A stretch of 59,973 nucleotides of DNA from Myceligenerans indicum (GTDB lineage: Bacteria; Actinomycetota; Actinomycetes; Actinomycetales; Cellulomonadaceae). Shown in pieces: positions 44,093 through 52,900 of this stretch. The first letter of the stretch is position 1. Every line of letters begins with the position of its first letter. The notes under the pieces were generated by a model that made no database searches, had not been told where the DNA came from, and was given only the letters and a program-made list of their open reading frames with translations. The DNA lies in contig NZ_JABBYC010000028.1 of assembly GCF_016742955.1 (NCBI RefSeq), positions 1 to 59,973 on the forward strand. Reading direction: 5' to 3'. The position numbers and the translations under genes were made by a program.

Positions 44093-44833
44093 TCAGCCTT
44101 TCGTCGTGGAGGTGAGGGGTACACGGGGCGTCTGGTGGGCAGGGGACGTGCCGTCGGCGGCGGGCCCGGCCGGGCCGTCGACGAAGGTGACCCGGGGGCG
44201 AGCGGCATGGGGCGCGGTGCTCACCGCGAGCATCGCCCCACCCGCGAGGGACCGTGCCTCGACCCGTGTCGCGCGCCCTCCGAGTCGTTCGGCCACGTGC
44301 GCGCCGTCGCCGGTGCGGCGGAAGCGCAGTTCGTCCAGGGGCGCGGAGAACCCGGTGCCGCGCCATTTCAGCGCGGCCTCGAGGAGAACCCAGCTCCGCG
44401 TGAGCTCTTCGGCGGGATCGGGCCGGCCGGCGAGCCTGCCCGCCCAGCCCTCCGGGAGGAAGGACCGGAGCGCGGCCTGCGTGAACCTCTCGGGGTCCAG
44501 CCGCTCCTCGACGTCGACACCGCACCGGTCTCCCGCCACGACGGCCGCGGCGGCCCAGGTCCGGGTGTGCGAGATGCTCACCGCCAGCCCCACGGGCGGG
44601 TCGAGACGAGGGCGGCCCCGCTCGTCCGGGACGATCCGGGTGGCGGTCGGCGCGCCCGCGAGCCCGAGCAGGCGTGTCACCAGGGCCCTGCCCGCGCAGA
44701 ACCGCAGGCGGGCGGCTGCCGAGCGCATGCCGTGCAGCCGCGCCCGGTCGTCCGGCGAGCGCGGGGGCTCCGCCGCGAGCCGGCGCATGGCCGGGCCGTC
44801 CGCGACCAGCACGTGGGTACGGGTCAGGTCCAT
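44093..44833 (-). CDS. 4'-phosphopantetheinyl transferase (Sfp type)
   Basis: Protein of 246 residues that should load phosphopantetheine on the ACPs of the synthase. FCAGRALVTRLLG, the central GLAVSISHTRTWAAAAVV and CGVDVEERLDPERF supply the substrate His and Mg-binding Asp/Glu. The last motif, usually W-x-x-K-E, here reads WVLLEAALKWRGTG, so the first Lys is Leu while the second Lys is kept. Its ATG overlaps the upstream ACAD gene by 10 nt. Position within the operon argues strongly that it serves the pfa-like ACPs. Confidence 0.9.
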   Translation of the reverse strand: MDLTRTHVLVADGPAMRRLAAEPPRSPDDRARLHGMRSAAARLRFCAGRALVTRLLGLAGAPTATRIVPDERGRPRLDPPVGLAVSISHTRTWAAAAVVAGDRCGVDVEERLDPERFTQAALRSFLPEGWAGRLAGRPDPAEELTRSWVLLEAALKWRGTGFSAPLDELRFRRTGDGAHVAERLGGRATRVEARSLAGGAMLAVSTAPHAARPRVTFVDGPAGPAADGTSPAHQTPRVPLTSTTKG

Positions 44834-46779
44834 GGCGGCGCCTCCCGCTCGGCGGCGAGCTCGACCGGCTGGGTGGAGAACAGCCGCCCGTCGCGGTGGA
44901 ACTCGTCGAGCACCCCGAAGACCGTCTCGTGGACCTCGTCGTCGAGGGTGTCCGCGGTACCTGCCTCCAGCGCGACACCCAGCGCGAACACCGCGAGAGT
45001 GGCGTACCGGTCCCCCAGGGAGTCCGGCGCCGCCGCCCACGCCGCCGCCGCGCATCCCGCCACGACGGTCGCGCAGGCCGTCTCGGCGAGCCGCAGCTGG
45101 GCCGCGCCGGAGCCCGGGGCCCCGCGCAGCTCCGCCGCGCGCCGCCGGGCCCGGCGGCCCCGCTCCCACACGTGGTCGAGGTCGGTGAGCACGCGCCCGG
45201 CCAGGTCGCCGAGCCGCCCGCCCGACCTGCGGGTCTCGTCGAGGCGCAGCGCCGCCAGCGGAAGCACCGATGCGGCGACACCCGCACGCCGCGGGGCGAC
45301 CGCCTGGCGTCCCGGCTCGAAGGGGGGCAGCGGGTCGCGCAGCGCGGCCGCCTCGACGAAGGCCTCCGCGCCGGCCAGGTCCTCCGGGTCGGCCGCACCG
45401 GCCACGCCGTCAGCACCGGCCACGCCGTCCGCACCAGCCCCGCCGTCCGCACCGGCCACGCCGTCGGGCTCGCCGAGGAGCGCCCGGTCGGCGGGCAGCA
45501 CGCCCGCGAGCGCCGCGGCGATCACCTTGAGGCAGACGTCGGCGTTTCCGTCGGCGAAGTGCGCCACCCGGCTGTCGCGGATCGCCTTGGCGTGCGAGGC
45601 CACCCGGGGGTGCTCCCGGTCGAAGTGCCGTGCGCCCAGCACGTCGGTCAGCACGTCGAACACCCAGGTGAGCCGGCGGGGCACGGTGTACTTGACGGCG
45701 CTGCTCAGCACCGCCGCCTGCTCCGGGAACGCCTGGAGTCCGCGGATCGCCGCGGTGTTCGCGCTCTCGCAGAACAGGAGCCGGGCGAAGCACCCGGCGA
45801 GCTGCGCCCGGGTGTAGGGCGCCTCCCGCAGCGGGACCCCGAACAGGGTGCGCCAGGACACGAAGTCCATCGCGGTGCGCAGGGAGGTGTCGGCGCCGCC
45901 CAGCGGCAGCGCCGTGATGAGCGAGCGGGCGACCTGCGCGGCGCGCAGGATGGTCTCGAGCCCGCGGCCCGCGCCGCCGACGACGGCGTCGCCGGAGGCG
46001 GACGCGGCGTCGAAGGTGAGGTCGCCGAGGGCGAAGCCGCGCAGCCCGTGCAGCCGCCAGGTGCGGTCGTCCCGCACGCCGGTGCGCCCCGCGCGGTCGT
46101 CCCGGCCGGCGGGGTCCTGGTTGGCGGTGTCCTGGTTGGCGGTGTCCTGGTTGGCGGGGTCGTCCCGGTCCACGACGATCACCGACAGGCTCGCGGGCCC
46201 GGGGCGCGACGCCGTGCGTGCCACCACGGTGAACCAGCGCGCCAGCGCGGCGTTCCCGATGCCCTGCTTGGACCCGTGCACCGTCCAGGACCCGTCCGTG
46301 TCGCGCTCGGCCCGTGTCTCGTTCGCCAGGATGTCGCTGCCGTGACCGCGTTCCGACAGAGCGAACCCGAAACGGTCGCCGGAGAGCAGGCACGCACCGT
46401 ACTGCTTGCGCTGCTCGGGAGTGCCTCCGGCCCAGACGGGCATGTAGCCGACCGTGGTCGCGAGCGCCGTCACCGACAGCGTCTGGTCGCGTCGCGCCAG
46501 CAGGCGCGCCAGCAGGAACGTCTCGTCGACGTCCACCGCCTGGCCGCCGCTGGCCAGCGGCACGGTCCAGTCCACGAACCCGGTGTCCAGCAGCTCGCGA
46601 TACGCCTCGCCGGGCTCCTGCTCGTCCTCGTCGCGCGCGAGGGCTGCCGGGAACCCGAACGGTCCGGGCAGCCACGGGTCCCCGAGGCGCGCCTCGAAGG
46701 CGCGACCGAGCGCGAGCCGTCGCTCCCGGCCGTCGTGCCAGGTCCGGGCGGCGAGCTCCCGCATGTCGTCAACGGGCAT
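44824..46779 (-). CDS. Acyl-CoA dehydrogenase-like protein A
   Basis: Large (651 residues) acyl-CoA dehydrogenase/oxidase-type flavoprotein. TVGYMPVWAGGTPEQRKQYGACLLSGDRFGFALSERGHGSDI shows the N-terminal and FAD/substrate-binding blocks, with WTVHGSKQGIGNAALARWF next and SRVAHFADGNADVCLKVI near the usual catalytic region. Two tandem-repeat inserts disrupt it: ANQDTANQDTANQD (46111-46155, 15-bp unit) and Ala/Gly/Asp-rich GADGVAGADGVAGA (45397-45468, 18-bp unit). It overlaps its partner ACAD at the 5' end and the PPTase at the 3' end. Its substrate may be an ACP- or CoA-bound product of the synthase (inference). Confidence 0.85.
   Translation of the reverse strand: MPVDDMRELAARTWHDGRERRLALGRAFEARLGDPWLPGPFGFPAALARDEDEQEPGEAYRELLDTGFVDWTVPLASGGQAVDVDETFLLARLLARRDQTLSVTALATTVGYMPVWAGGTPEQRKQYGACLLSGDRFGFALSERGHGSDILANETRAERDTDGSWTVHGSKQGIGNAALARWFTVVARTASRPGPASLSVIVVDRDDPANQDTANQDTANQDPAGRDDRAGRTGVRDDRTWRLHGLRGFALGDLTFDAASASGDAVVGGAGRGLETILRAAQVARSLITALPLGGADTSLRTAMDFVSWRTLFGVPLREAPYTRAQLAGCFARLLFCESANTAAIRGLQAFPEQAAVLSSAVKYTVPRRLTWVFDVLTDVLGARHFDREHPRVASHAKAIRDSRVAHFADGNADVCLKVIAAALAGVLPADRALLGEPDGVAGADGGAGADGVAGADGVAGAADPEDLAGAEAFVEAAALRDPLPPFEPGRQAVAPRRAGVAASVLPLAALRLDETRRSGGRLGDLAGRVLTDLDHVWERGRRARRRAAELRGAPGSGAAQLRLAETACATVVAGCAAAAWAAAPDSLGDRYATLAVFALGVALEAGTADTLDDEVHETVFGVLDEFHRDGRLFSTQPVELAAEREAPPWT
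45397..45468. repeat. Four tandem 18-bp units inside ACAD A
   Basis: Units at 45397, 45415, 45433 and 45451 differ by one to a few bases and encode a repeating Ala/Gly/Asp/Val hexapeptide on the minus strand. The frame is kept. It is likely a flexible linker. Confidence 0.85.
46111..46155. repeat. Three tandem 15-bp units inside ACAD A
   Basis: GGTGTCCTGGTTGGC-type units at 46111, 46126 and 46141 encode repeated ANQD(T/P) on the minus strand, in a surface loop before the RTWRLHGLRG block. Length variation between strains would be expected. Confidence 0.9.
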
Positions 46780-48400
46780 CCGTCGTCCAATCGTCGAGCT
46801 GGGCCGTGGTCGCGTCCAGGAGGGCCGCGCCCCAGGCCACGCGGTCGGTGAGGTGGCCGGGCCGGGGCGCCTCGGCCTGACCCAGCGCGTGGTCGAGCGC
46901 GGCGTCGAGCCAGCCGTCGCCCACGGCGTCCGCGAGCGGGCCCGTCGGTCCGGACGACGCCGCGACGACCGCGCCGGCCGCGCTCGACAGCCAGGCGTGC
47001 CGGCGGGCGTGCTCCACCAGCGCGGCCTGGCGCATCGGGCGCGGTGTCCTGCCGATCCCCGCCGCTGCCTGCCGGTGGGTCTCGATCGCGGAGCGGAGCG
47101 CCGTCACGTGCGCGTTCCGGGACAGGGCCGAGGACGGGTCCAGTGCCGCGAGGCGGTCCAGCGCCGGGTCGCGGGTGGGCGGCGCGACGCCGATCGCCGC
47201 CGGGTCGAGCTCGGCCGCCGCGGTGCCCGTGCCGGGGTTCGCGGCGTGGCGTCCGGCGTCGTCGGACAGGCAGCGGGGCAGGAACGCGGCGACCGCGCGG
47301 AGCGTGGCCACCTCGCTGCCGTCGATGGTCCCGACGACTCGCGCGTCCGCGGCGACCTTCGCGTGCATCCCCCACACGCCGTCGGCGAGGACCCCGCGTG
47401 ATGCGAGGAGCCGTCCGACGACGGCGTGCGCGGCGGCCACGCTCTCGACCACCGCGTGCTTCGAGAGGGCGGAGACGAGCGCGGCGGACTCCGGTGCGGC
47501 GGCGAGTGCGTCCAGCGCCGCCTCCGCGGCGGCCTCGGCCAGCAGCATGGCGCCGGCGACGCGCCCCGCGTCGGCGCGGAAGAGCGGGTCCTGGCCCAGC
47601 TGGGCACCGCCACGACGCTGCGCCGCGAACCGCGCGAGGAGCATCCTGTCGGCGTCGGCGCATCCCAGCGCACCGGGCAGGCTCAGTGCCCGCACGACGG
47701 TCTGGGAGCGCAGCACCGCTTCGAGCGCGCCGCCACGCGGACCCAGGAGCGCCGAGGCGGGGAGCGAGACCTGGTCGAACTCGACGTCGGCGAACCGGGT
47801 GCCGCTGAATCCGTCGGTCGGGCGCGGGGCGCTGACGCGGACCCCCGGCGCGTCGGCCGGGACCACGTAGGCCGAGAAGGCTGCCGGTCCTCGCCCTTCG
47901 CTGCGTGCCACGACGACGAAGGCGGAGGCCGACGGGGCGAGCCCGACGAGCCACTTGCGGCCCGAGAGCACCACGCGGTCGCCCAGGTGCTGGGCCGTGG
48001 TGCTCATCGACAGCAGGTCCGCCCCGTGCTCCCGCTCGGACAGCGCGTAGGCGAGGTCCTCCCCCGCACCGACGCGCCGTACCAGCCGCTCGCGTCGTTC
48101 CGGCGTGCCGAGCAGGCCACCGAGCAGCACCGGTGTGAGATGCATGAGCAGGGCCGTCATCGCGTCCGCGTCCCGGGTGACGACCTCGCGCACCTGTCGG
48201 CCGGCGGTCACCGGGTCACGCAGCGCCCCTCCCCAGCCCGCCGGGGTGTAGGCGAGGGCGAAACCGCGCCGGCGCGCCTCGTCGACCAGTTCCTTCGGTG
48301 GCTCGCCGTCATGACGCCGTCGGGCGGCATGGGCGAACCCGGCGGGGTTCGCGTCGTCGAAGGGGTCACCGAGCCAGGTCTGGTCCGTCCCCGCGCTCAC
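46769..48400 (-). CDS. Acyl-CoA dehydrogenase-like protein B
   Basis: Protein of 543 residues with acyl-CoA dehydrogenase architecture. ARRRGFALAYTPAGWGG and ALLMHLTPVLLGGL are in the helical N-domain, and DLAYALSEREHGADLLSMSTTAQ, VVLSGRKWLVGLAPSASAFVVVAR and FADVEFDQVSLPASALLG in the beta-domain. A C-terminal helical domain with GVWGMHAKVAADARVVGTIDGSEVATLRAVAAFLP carries the likely FAD contacts. The start overlaps pfaD (GTGA) and its end overlaps ACAD A by 11 nt, so A and B may form a heteromer. Divergent from beta-oxidation enzymes. Confidence 0.86.
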   Translation of the reverse strand: MSAGTDQTWLGDPFDDANPAGFAHAARRRHDGEPPKELVDEARRRGFALAYTPAGWGGALRDPVTAGRQVREVVTRDADAMTALLMHLTPVLLGGLLGTPERRERLVRRVGAGEDLAYALSEREHGADLLSMSTTAQHLGDRVVLSGRKWLVGLAPSASAFVVVARSEGRGPAAFSAYVVPADAPGVRVSAPRPTDGFSGTRFADVEFDQVSLPASALLGPRGGALEAVLRSQTVVRALSLPGALGCADADRMLLARFAAQRRGGAQLGQDPLFRADAGRVAGAMLLAEAAAEAALDALAAAPESAALVSALSKHAVVESVAAAHAVVGRLLASRGVLADGVWGMHAKVAADARVVGTIDGSEVATLRAVAAFLPRCLSDDAGRHAANPGTGTAAAELDPAAIGVAPPTRDPALDRLAALDPSSALSRNAHVTALRSAIETHRQAAAGIGRTPRPMRQAALVEHARRHAWLSSAAGAVVAASSGPTGPLADAVGDGWLDAALDHALGQAEAPRPGHLTDRVAWGAALLDATTAQLDDWTTDAR

Positions 48401-49995
48401 CGCGCGGCCCCCACCGGGTCGGGACGGGCCGCGAGCAGCACTCCGGGGTCCACCGGCACGGGCGCCGCGCCCTGGGCACGCAGTGCGGCCTGGCGTGTCG
48501 CGACGGCGGCGCCGCGCATGAGGAGGTCCGCCACGACCGGCGCGGACCGGTGCGAGGCCTGCGCCAGGGGCGTGTCGGCGACCCAGGCGTTGAACGCCCC
48601 GAGCGCGGGGCCCGACCAGATCTGGTAGTCGGCGACGCGGTCCTCCTGTCCGGTCACGGCCCAGCGGGAGGAGAGCCCGAGGTACCAGCGGAACACGAGC
48701 GCCATGCGGCGCTTGGGGCTGCCCTGTGCGCGGGCGAGCTGCTCGGGGTCACGCCGCGTGAAGTACTCCTCGCACCGGCTCCACACCTCCTCGACCGGGG
48801 CCCGCAGCACGGACTTCTCCAGCCACTCCCGGTCCTTCGCGGGCAAGTCCTCGAGCCCGTCGTTGCCCTGGTAGATCGCGCCGAGCCGGCCGGCGCGCAT
48901 CGGGAACATCGTGCCCTTGCGCAGCACCTGGAGTTCGACGCCGAGCTCGAACATGTCCGCGGCGGGCGCCATCGCGAAGTCCGTGAGGCCGGCCCCCGCG
49001 AGGAGCTCACGCGCCCGGTCGCTGGTGCCCGACTCGCGGCAGGACTGGTTCACGGACCCCGTCACGACGTAGTCGGCGCCCGCCGCGTAGGCGGCCGCGA
49101 CCGCGCTGGGCGTGCCGAGCCCTCCGGCCGCGCCCACGCGCGGCCGGTCACCGGGGCCGGTCAGACGGTCACGGATCCCGATCAGCGTCGACAGCAGCGG
49201 GTGCAGCGGACGCCGGTCGGTGTGACCGCCCGAGTCCGCCTCGGCCGTGAGGTCGTCCGCCATCCGCACCCGCGGGGCGAGCTCCGCCTCGGCCGGGGTG
49301 ATCGCCCCGCGGCCGAGCAGTTCCTCGACCAGGCGGGGCGGAGGGGGTCCGAGGAACAGCTCGGCGATCTCCGGACGGGACACCTTGGCGATGACCCGGT
49401 TCGGCAGGTGCACGCCGCCCCAGCCGTCCTCCCGCGCCCCGGTGAGCCGGTACCTCACGAGCGGTGCGGTCAGCTCCAGGAAGGCGGACGCCTCGACCAG
49501 GTGCACCTGGCGGCGCAGGAGCACCTCGACCAGCTGTTCCTCGAGCGCCGCCTCGCTCGGGCTGTGGATGAGGTTCACGGCGAACGTCGCGCCGGCGACC
49601 GCCGCCTGGATCTGCTCGACCGACCGCTCGATCTGGTCGGGGAGCTGTCCCGCGGCGCCGTACGAGGCGAGGTAGCCGGCGCGGGCCAGGGAGATGACCA
49701 GCTCCGCGGAGGCGATACCGCCCGCCATGGCGCCGGCCATGTAGGTGGCCCGCAGGCCGTGGTCGTCCCGGAACGCCGCCGACCCCAGGCCCGCCGGGTC
49801 GACGGGGCCCGCTGCGGCCAGCAGCGGGAACCGCGGGTCCGCCGACACGGTGCCGTCGCCCGCGACCGCCGGACCGTCCGCCGTCCGCACGACGTACACG
49901 GGCCGGTCGACGTCGTGCACCGCGCGCGCCCATTCGCCCGCGCCGCGCAGGGGCGTCGAGGCCCCCTGCCATCCGAGCGCTCTCGTGCCGTTCAT
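48397..49995 (-). CDS. pfaD: PfaD-like trans-acting enoyl reductase
   Basis: FMN-dependent enoyl reductase of 532 residues acting in trans on a PUFA-type synthase. PfaD-typical features are RATYMAGAMAGGIASAELVISLARAGYLASYGAAG, FAVNLIHSPSEAALEEQLVEVLL, GAAGGLGTPSAVAAAYAAGADYVVTGSVNQSCRESGTS and FELGVELQVLRKGTMFPMRAGRL, ending with YLGLSSRWAV and DYQIWSGPALGAFNAWV. It overlaps the PfaC-like gene by ATGA and ACAD B by GTGA. This family member identifies the cluster as a PUFA/secondary-lipid synthase rather than an ordinary type I PKS. Confidence 0.94.
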   Translation of the reverse strand: MNGTRALGWQGASTPLRGAGEWARAVHDVDRPVYVVRTADGPAVAGDGTVSADPRFPLLAAAGPVDPAGLGSAAFRDDHGLRATYMAGAMAGGIASAELVISLARAGYLASYGAAGQLPDQIERSVEQIQAAVAGATFAVNLIHSPSEAALEEQLVEVLLRRQVHLVEASAFLELTAPLVRYRLTGAREDGWGGVHLPNRVIAKVSRPEIAELFLGPPPPRLVEELLGRGAITPAEAELAPRVRMADDLTAEADSGGHTDRRPLHPLLSTLIGIRDRLTGPGDRPRVGAAGGLGTPSAVAAAYAAGADYVVTGSVNQSCRESGTSDRARELLAGAGLTDFAMAPAADMFELGVELQVLRKGTMFPMRAGRLGAIYQGNDGLEDLPAKDREWLEKSVLRAPVEEVWSRCEEYFTRRDPEQLARAQGSPKRRMALVFRWYLGLSSRWAVTGQEDRVADYQIWSGPALGAFNAWVADTPLAQASHRSAPVVADLLMRGAAVATRQAALRAQGAAPVPVDPGVLLAARPDPVGAAR

Positions 49996-52900
49996 CGCAC
50001 GTCCTCCTGTCCTGGTCGGTCCTGTGCCGGCGCGCCGGCGCCGATCCGTAGCGCGAGTCCCTCGACGGCGTAGATGCGCAGCTCCTGCTTCCACAGCGAC
50101 CCGTCGGCCACGACCGTCACCCCGGTGGCGTCGCGCTCGACGCGGACGATCTCCATCTCGACCGAGCACTCCGGGTCGGAGCGCAGCACCTGGCCGCGAT
50201 AGGTCCAGGTGGTCGGGACGGCGGCGGCGGGTTCGGGGCGCGGGTCTGCGATCCCGTCGGCGAGTCCCAGCTCGACGGCGAGTGCCTGCAACGCCTGCAG
50301 CATGGCCTCGATGCCGAGCGAGCCCGGCTGGACGGGGTCCCGGTGGAAGTGCCGGGTGAAGTACCAGTCGTCCTCGGACACGACGCGGCGCGCCCACACG
50401 CTCCCCAGGCCCTTGGCACCACCGGCACGGAAGACTCGGAGCTCGTGCAGCAGGGCCAGCCGGCCACCGGGAAGCGCGAGCCGGTCCCCGCGGGCGCGGA
50501 ACCGCTCGTCGATCCCCTGCTCGTCGAGCACCAGATCCGCCTCCGGGGTGTCCGGGCCGATCGACGCCGGAGGGATGTGCTCGCCGCCGTCGAGACCGAC
50601 CTGCGACTCGAGGGCCGCCTTCGAGAAGTACCCGAACACCGACTCGCCGCGGTAGAACACTCCGTGACCGGCGTCGAGCTCGTAGGCGAACTTCTGCAGC
50701 ACGTTCCCCTCGACGGCCGAGCTGAACAGCAGCTTGCTCGTCTGTCGGATCACCGCCCCGGGCTCGGGCTGCGGCCCGACGATCTCGGCCGTGCCGTCGA
50801 GGTTGCGGATCGCGAACTCCACGTCCGGCTGGCCGAGCGTGGCCCCCTGGTAGTAGCCCAGGAGGATGGCCGACTGCAGCGACGACTCCAGCAGGACCGC
50901 GTGCGGCATGACGCCGGCGGGGTTCTCCCGGTAGTACCAGCTGTCCGCGTGGGCGTCGTACTCGGTGACCATCTCGATGCCCGGCACGAGCTTGCCGCGC
51001 TCGCCGGTGACCGACTCCACGCGGTCCACGAACTTGAAGTCGCGGTTCGGGATGTGAGGGGCACGGCGTCCGGCATAGACGTCGAACTCGGGGCCCATGG
51101 CCTCGCCCAGGTCTCCCATGGCGGCGTGCTCCAGCTGGAGCTCGTTGACCACGGTCGGCACGCCGCGCGAGCTGACGCGGCCCAGGAACGGGGAACGCCC
51201 GCCCGGTCCGGGACGGGACGGCGTCCCCGCCTTCTCGCGGATCTGCACACCGAAGTTGCGCATCCGCACCACCGGGTGACCGTCCCGGCGGACCAGCACG
51301 TCGGCGACCACGGTGGGCCGGGGCAGGAGCGTGAACTCGTGGATGTCGAGCTCGTACTGCAGCTCGGCGTCGCCCGGCACGATCTGGCCCCGCACGTTCA
51401 CCTCGGTCTCCAGGCCGCGGACGGTCTGGAACCTGGCGTCCGGCAGGACGAGGTGGAAGCCGTGGTGCAGCAGGAGCACCTGCAGGACCTGGACCGCGCC
51501 CTCGGCCACCAGCGACCCGGCCAGCACCGGGTCGTCCGGGAAGTGGCACGTGAAGTACCAGGCATCCGGCTGGAGGCGCGTGGAGGCGGTCACGCGCCCG
51601 AGCCTGCGGCTGCCGCCGCCCGGCTCGATCCGCACGCCGTGGATCATCCGCAGCCGCTCGTCGGGCAGGCGCAGCGCCGTGTTGACGCCCTCGGGCTGAC
51701 CGTGCTCCGGCCCGAACACGTCGGCGACGCGGCCCTCGGCGAGCAGCGCGAGGTCCTTCTCGCCGAGCTCGTGGTGCTCCGTGAGGGCGACGGGCTTGAC
51801 CCAGGGCCGGTCCGGCCCGGTGGCGGGAGCCTGCTGCGGCGGCCGGCCCGTCAGGATGCCCAGGGGCGAGGACAGCTCGGCCTCCGAGAAGAATCCCGCC
51901 GTCGCGTGGGTGAGCTCGAGGATCAGCTCGTCGTCGGCGAAGCACTGGTAGCGGAAGTAGAACAGTGTCGTGGGCCCGTTGCGGACGAACCGGTCGATGA
52001 CGATCTCGTAGCGCAGCGTCTGGCCCACGCTCGGCAGGTCGCCGTGGAACACCAGCGTGCTGTCGAGCAGCCGGTAGGCACGCTCCCCCTGGTTCTCGAA
52101 GTCGATCCCCAGCCACGCGACCAGCAGGAGATCCGCCTGCCCGGCCTCGATCGTCACCGCCGGCGGCACGCCGCCGTCCACGGAGAACCAGGCGTCCTCG
52201 GGGACGTCGTACTCCGTGGTGATCGAGGAGCGCTCGAACCTGCCGCGCTCCCCCTCGATCTCCGTGACCCGGGTGACGAAGTGGTATGGAGGCCCGGGAA
52301 GTCGGACCCGGACCGGTAGCTCGTCGAGGGCCGCGTACTGCGGCCCGAAGGCCCGGGCCACCGACCCCGTCGCGAACTCGAGCAGGTCGCGGGTGTCGAG
52401 CACGACGTCCTCGCGGCGGGGCACGTCGTGGGACGCCGGGGACGACGCCGCTCCGGGCGCGGGCACCGCGGTGGTGTGCTCCGCGCCCGGGTGCGGAGCT
52501 GCGGCCGGGTGCCCGGCCTCGTCCGCCGCCTGCCCGGTGAGGCACCGCGCGGCATCCGCGAGGTGCCGGTGCTGGGCGTGCAGGGCGACGTGCTGCGCGT
52601 CGAGCATCTGGGCGGCGAGACGCTCCCGCGCCCAGGCGACGATCTCGTGGAGCGATCCGGAACGCAGCACCGGCTCGTCCGTCGCGACGGCGGACTGCCG
52701 TGCGGGCGCGACCAGCTCACCGGCAGGGTCGTGTCCGGCAGACGTCGTGGCCGGGGCGGTGTGCTCGGCCACGGCGGTCGCGGCCGAACGCCCGTTCGTG
52801 CTCCCGGCGGGCCCGGCCGCCGCGGGCACCGGGGCCGGGGCCACCGGCGTCAGCGGCTCCGGTGCCGGGGCCGCCGCCGCGGGTACGGGCGCCGCCGCGG

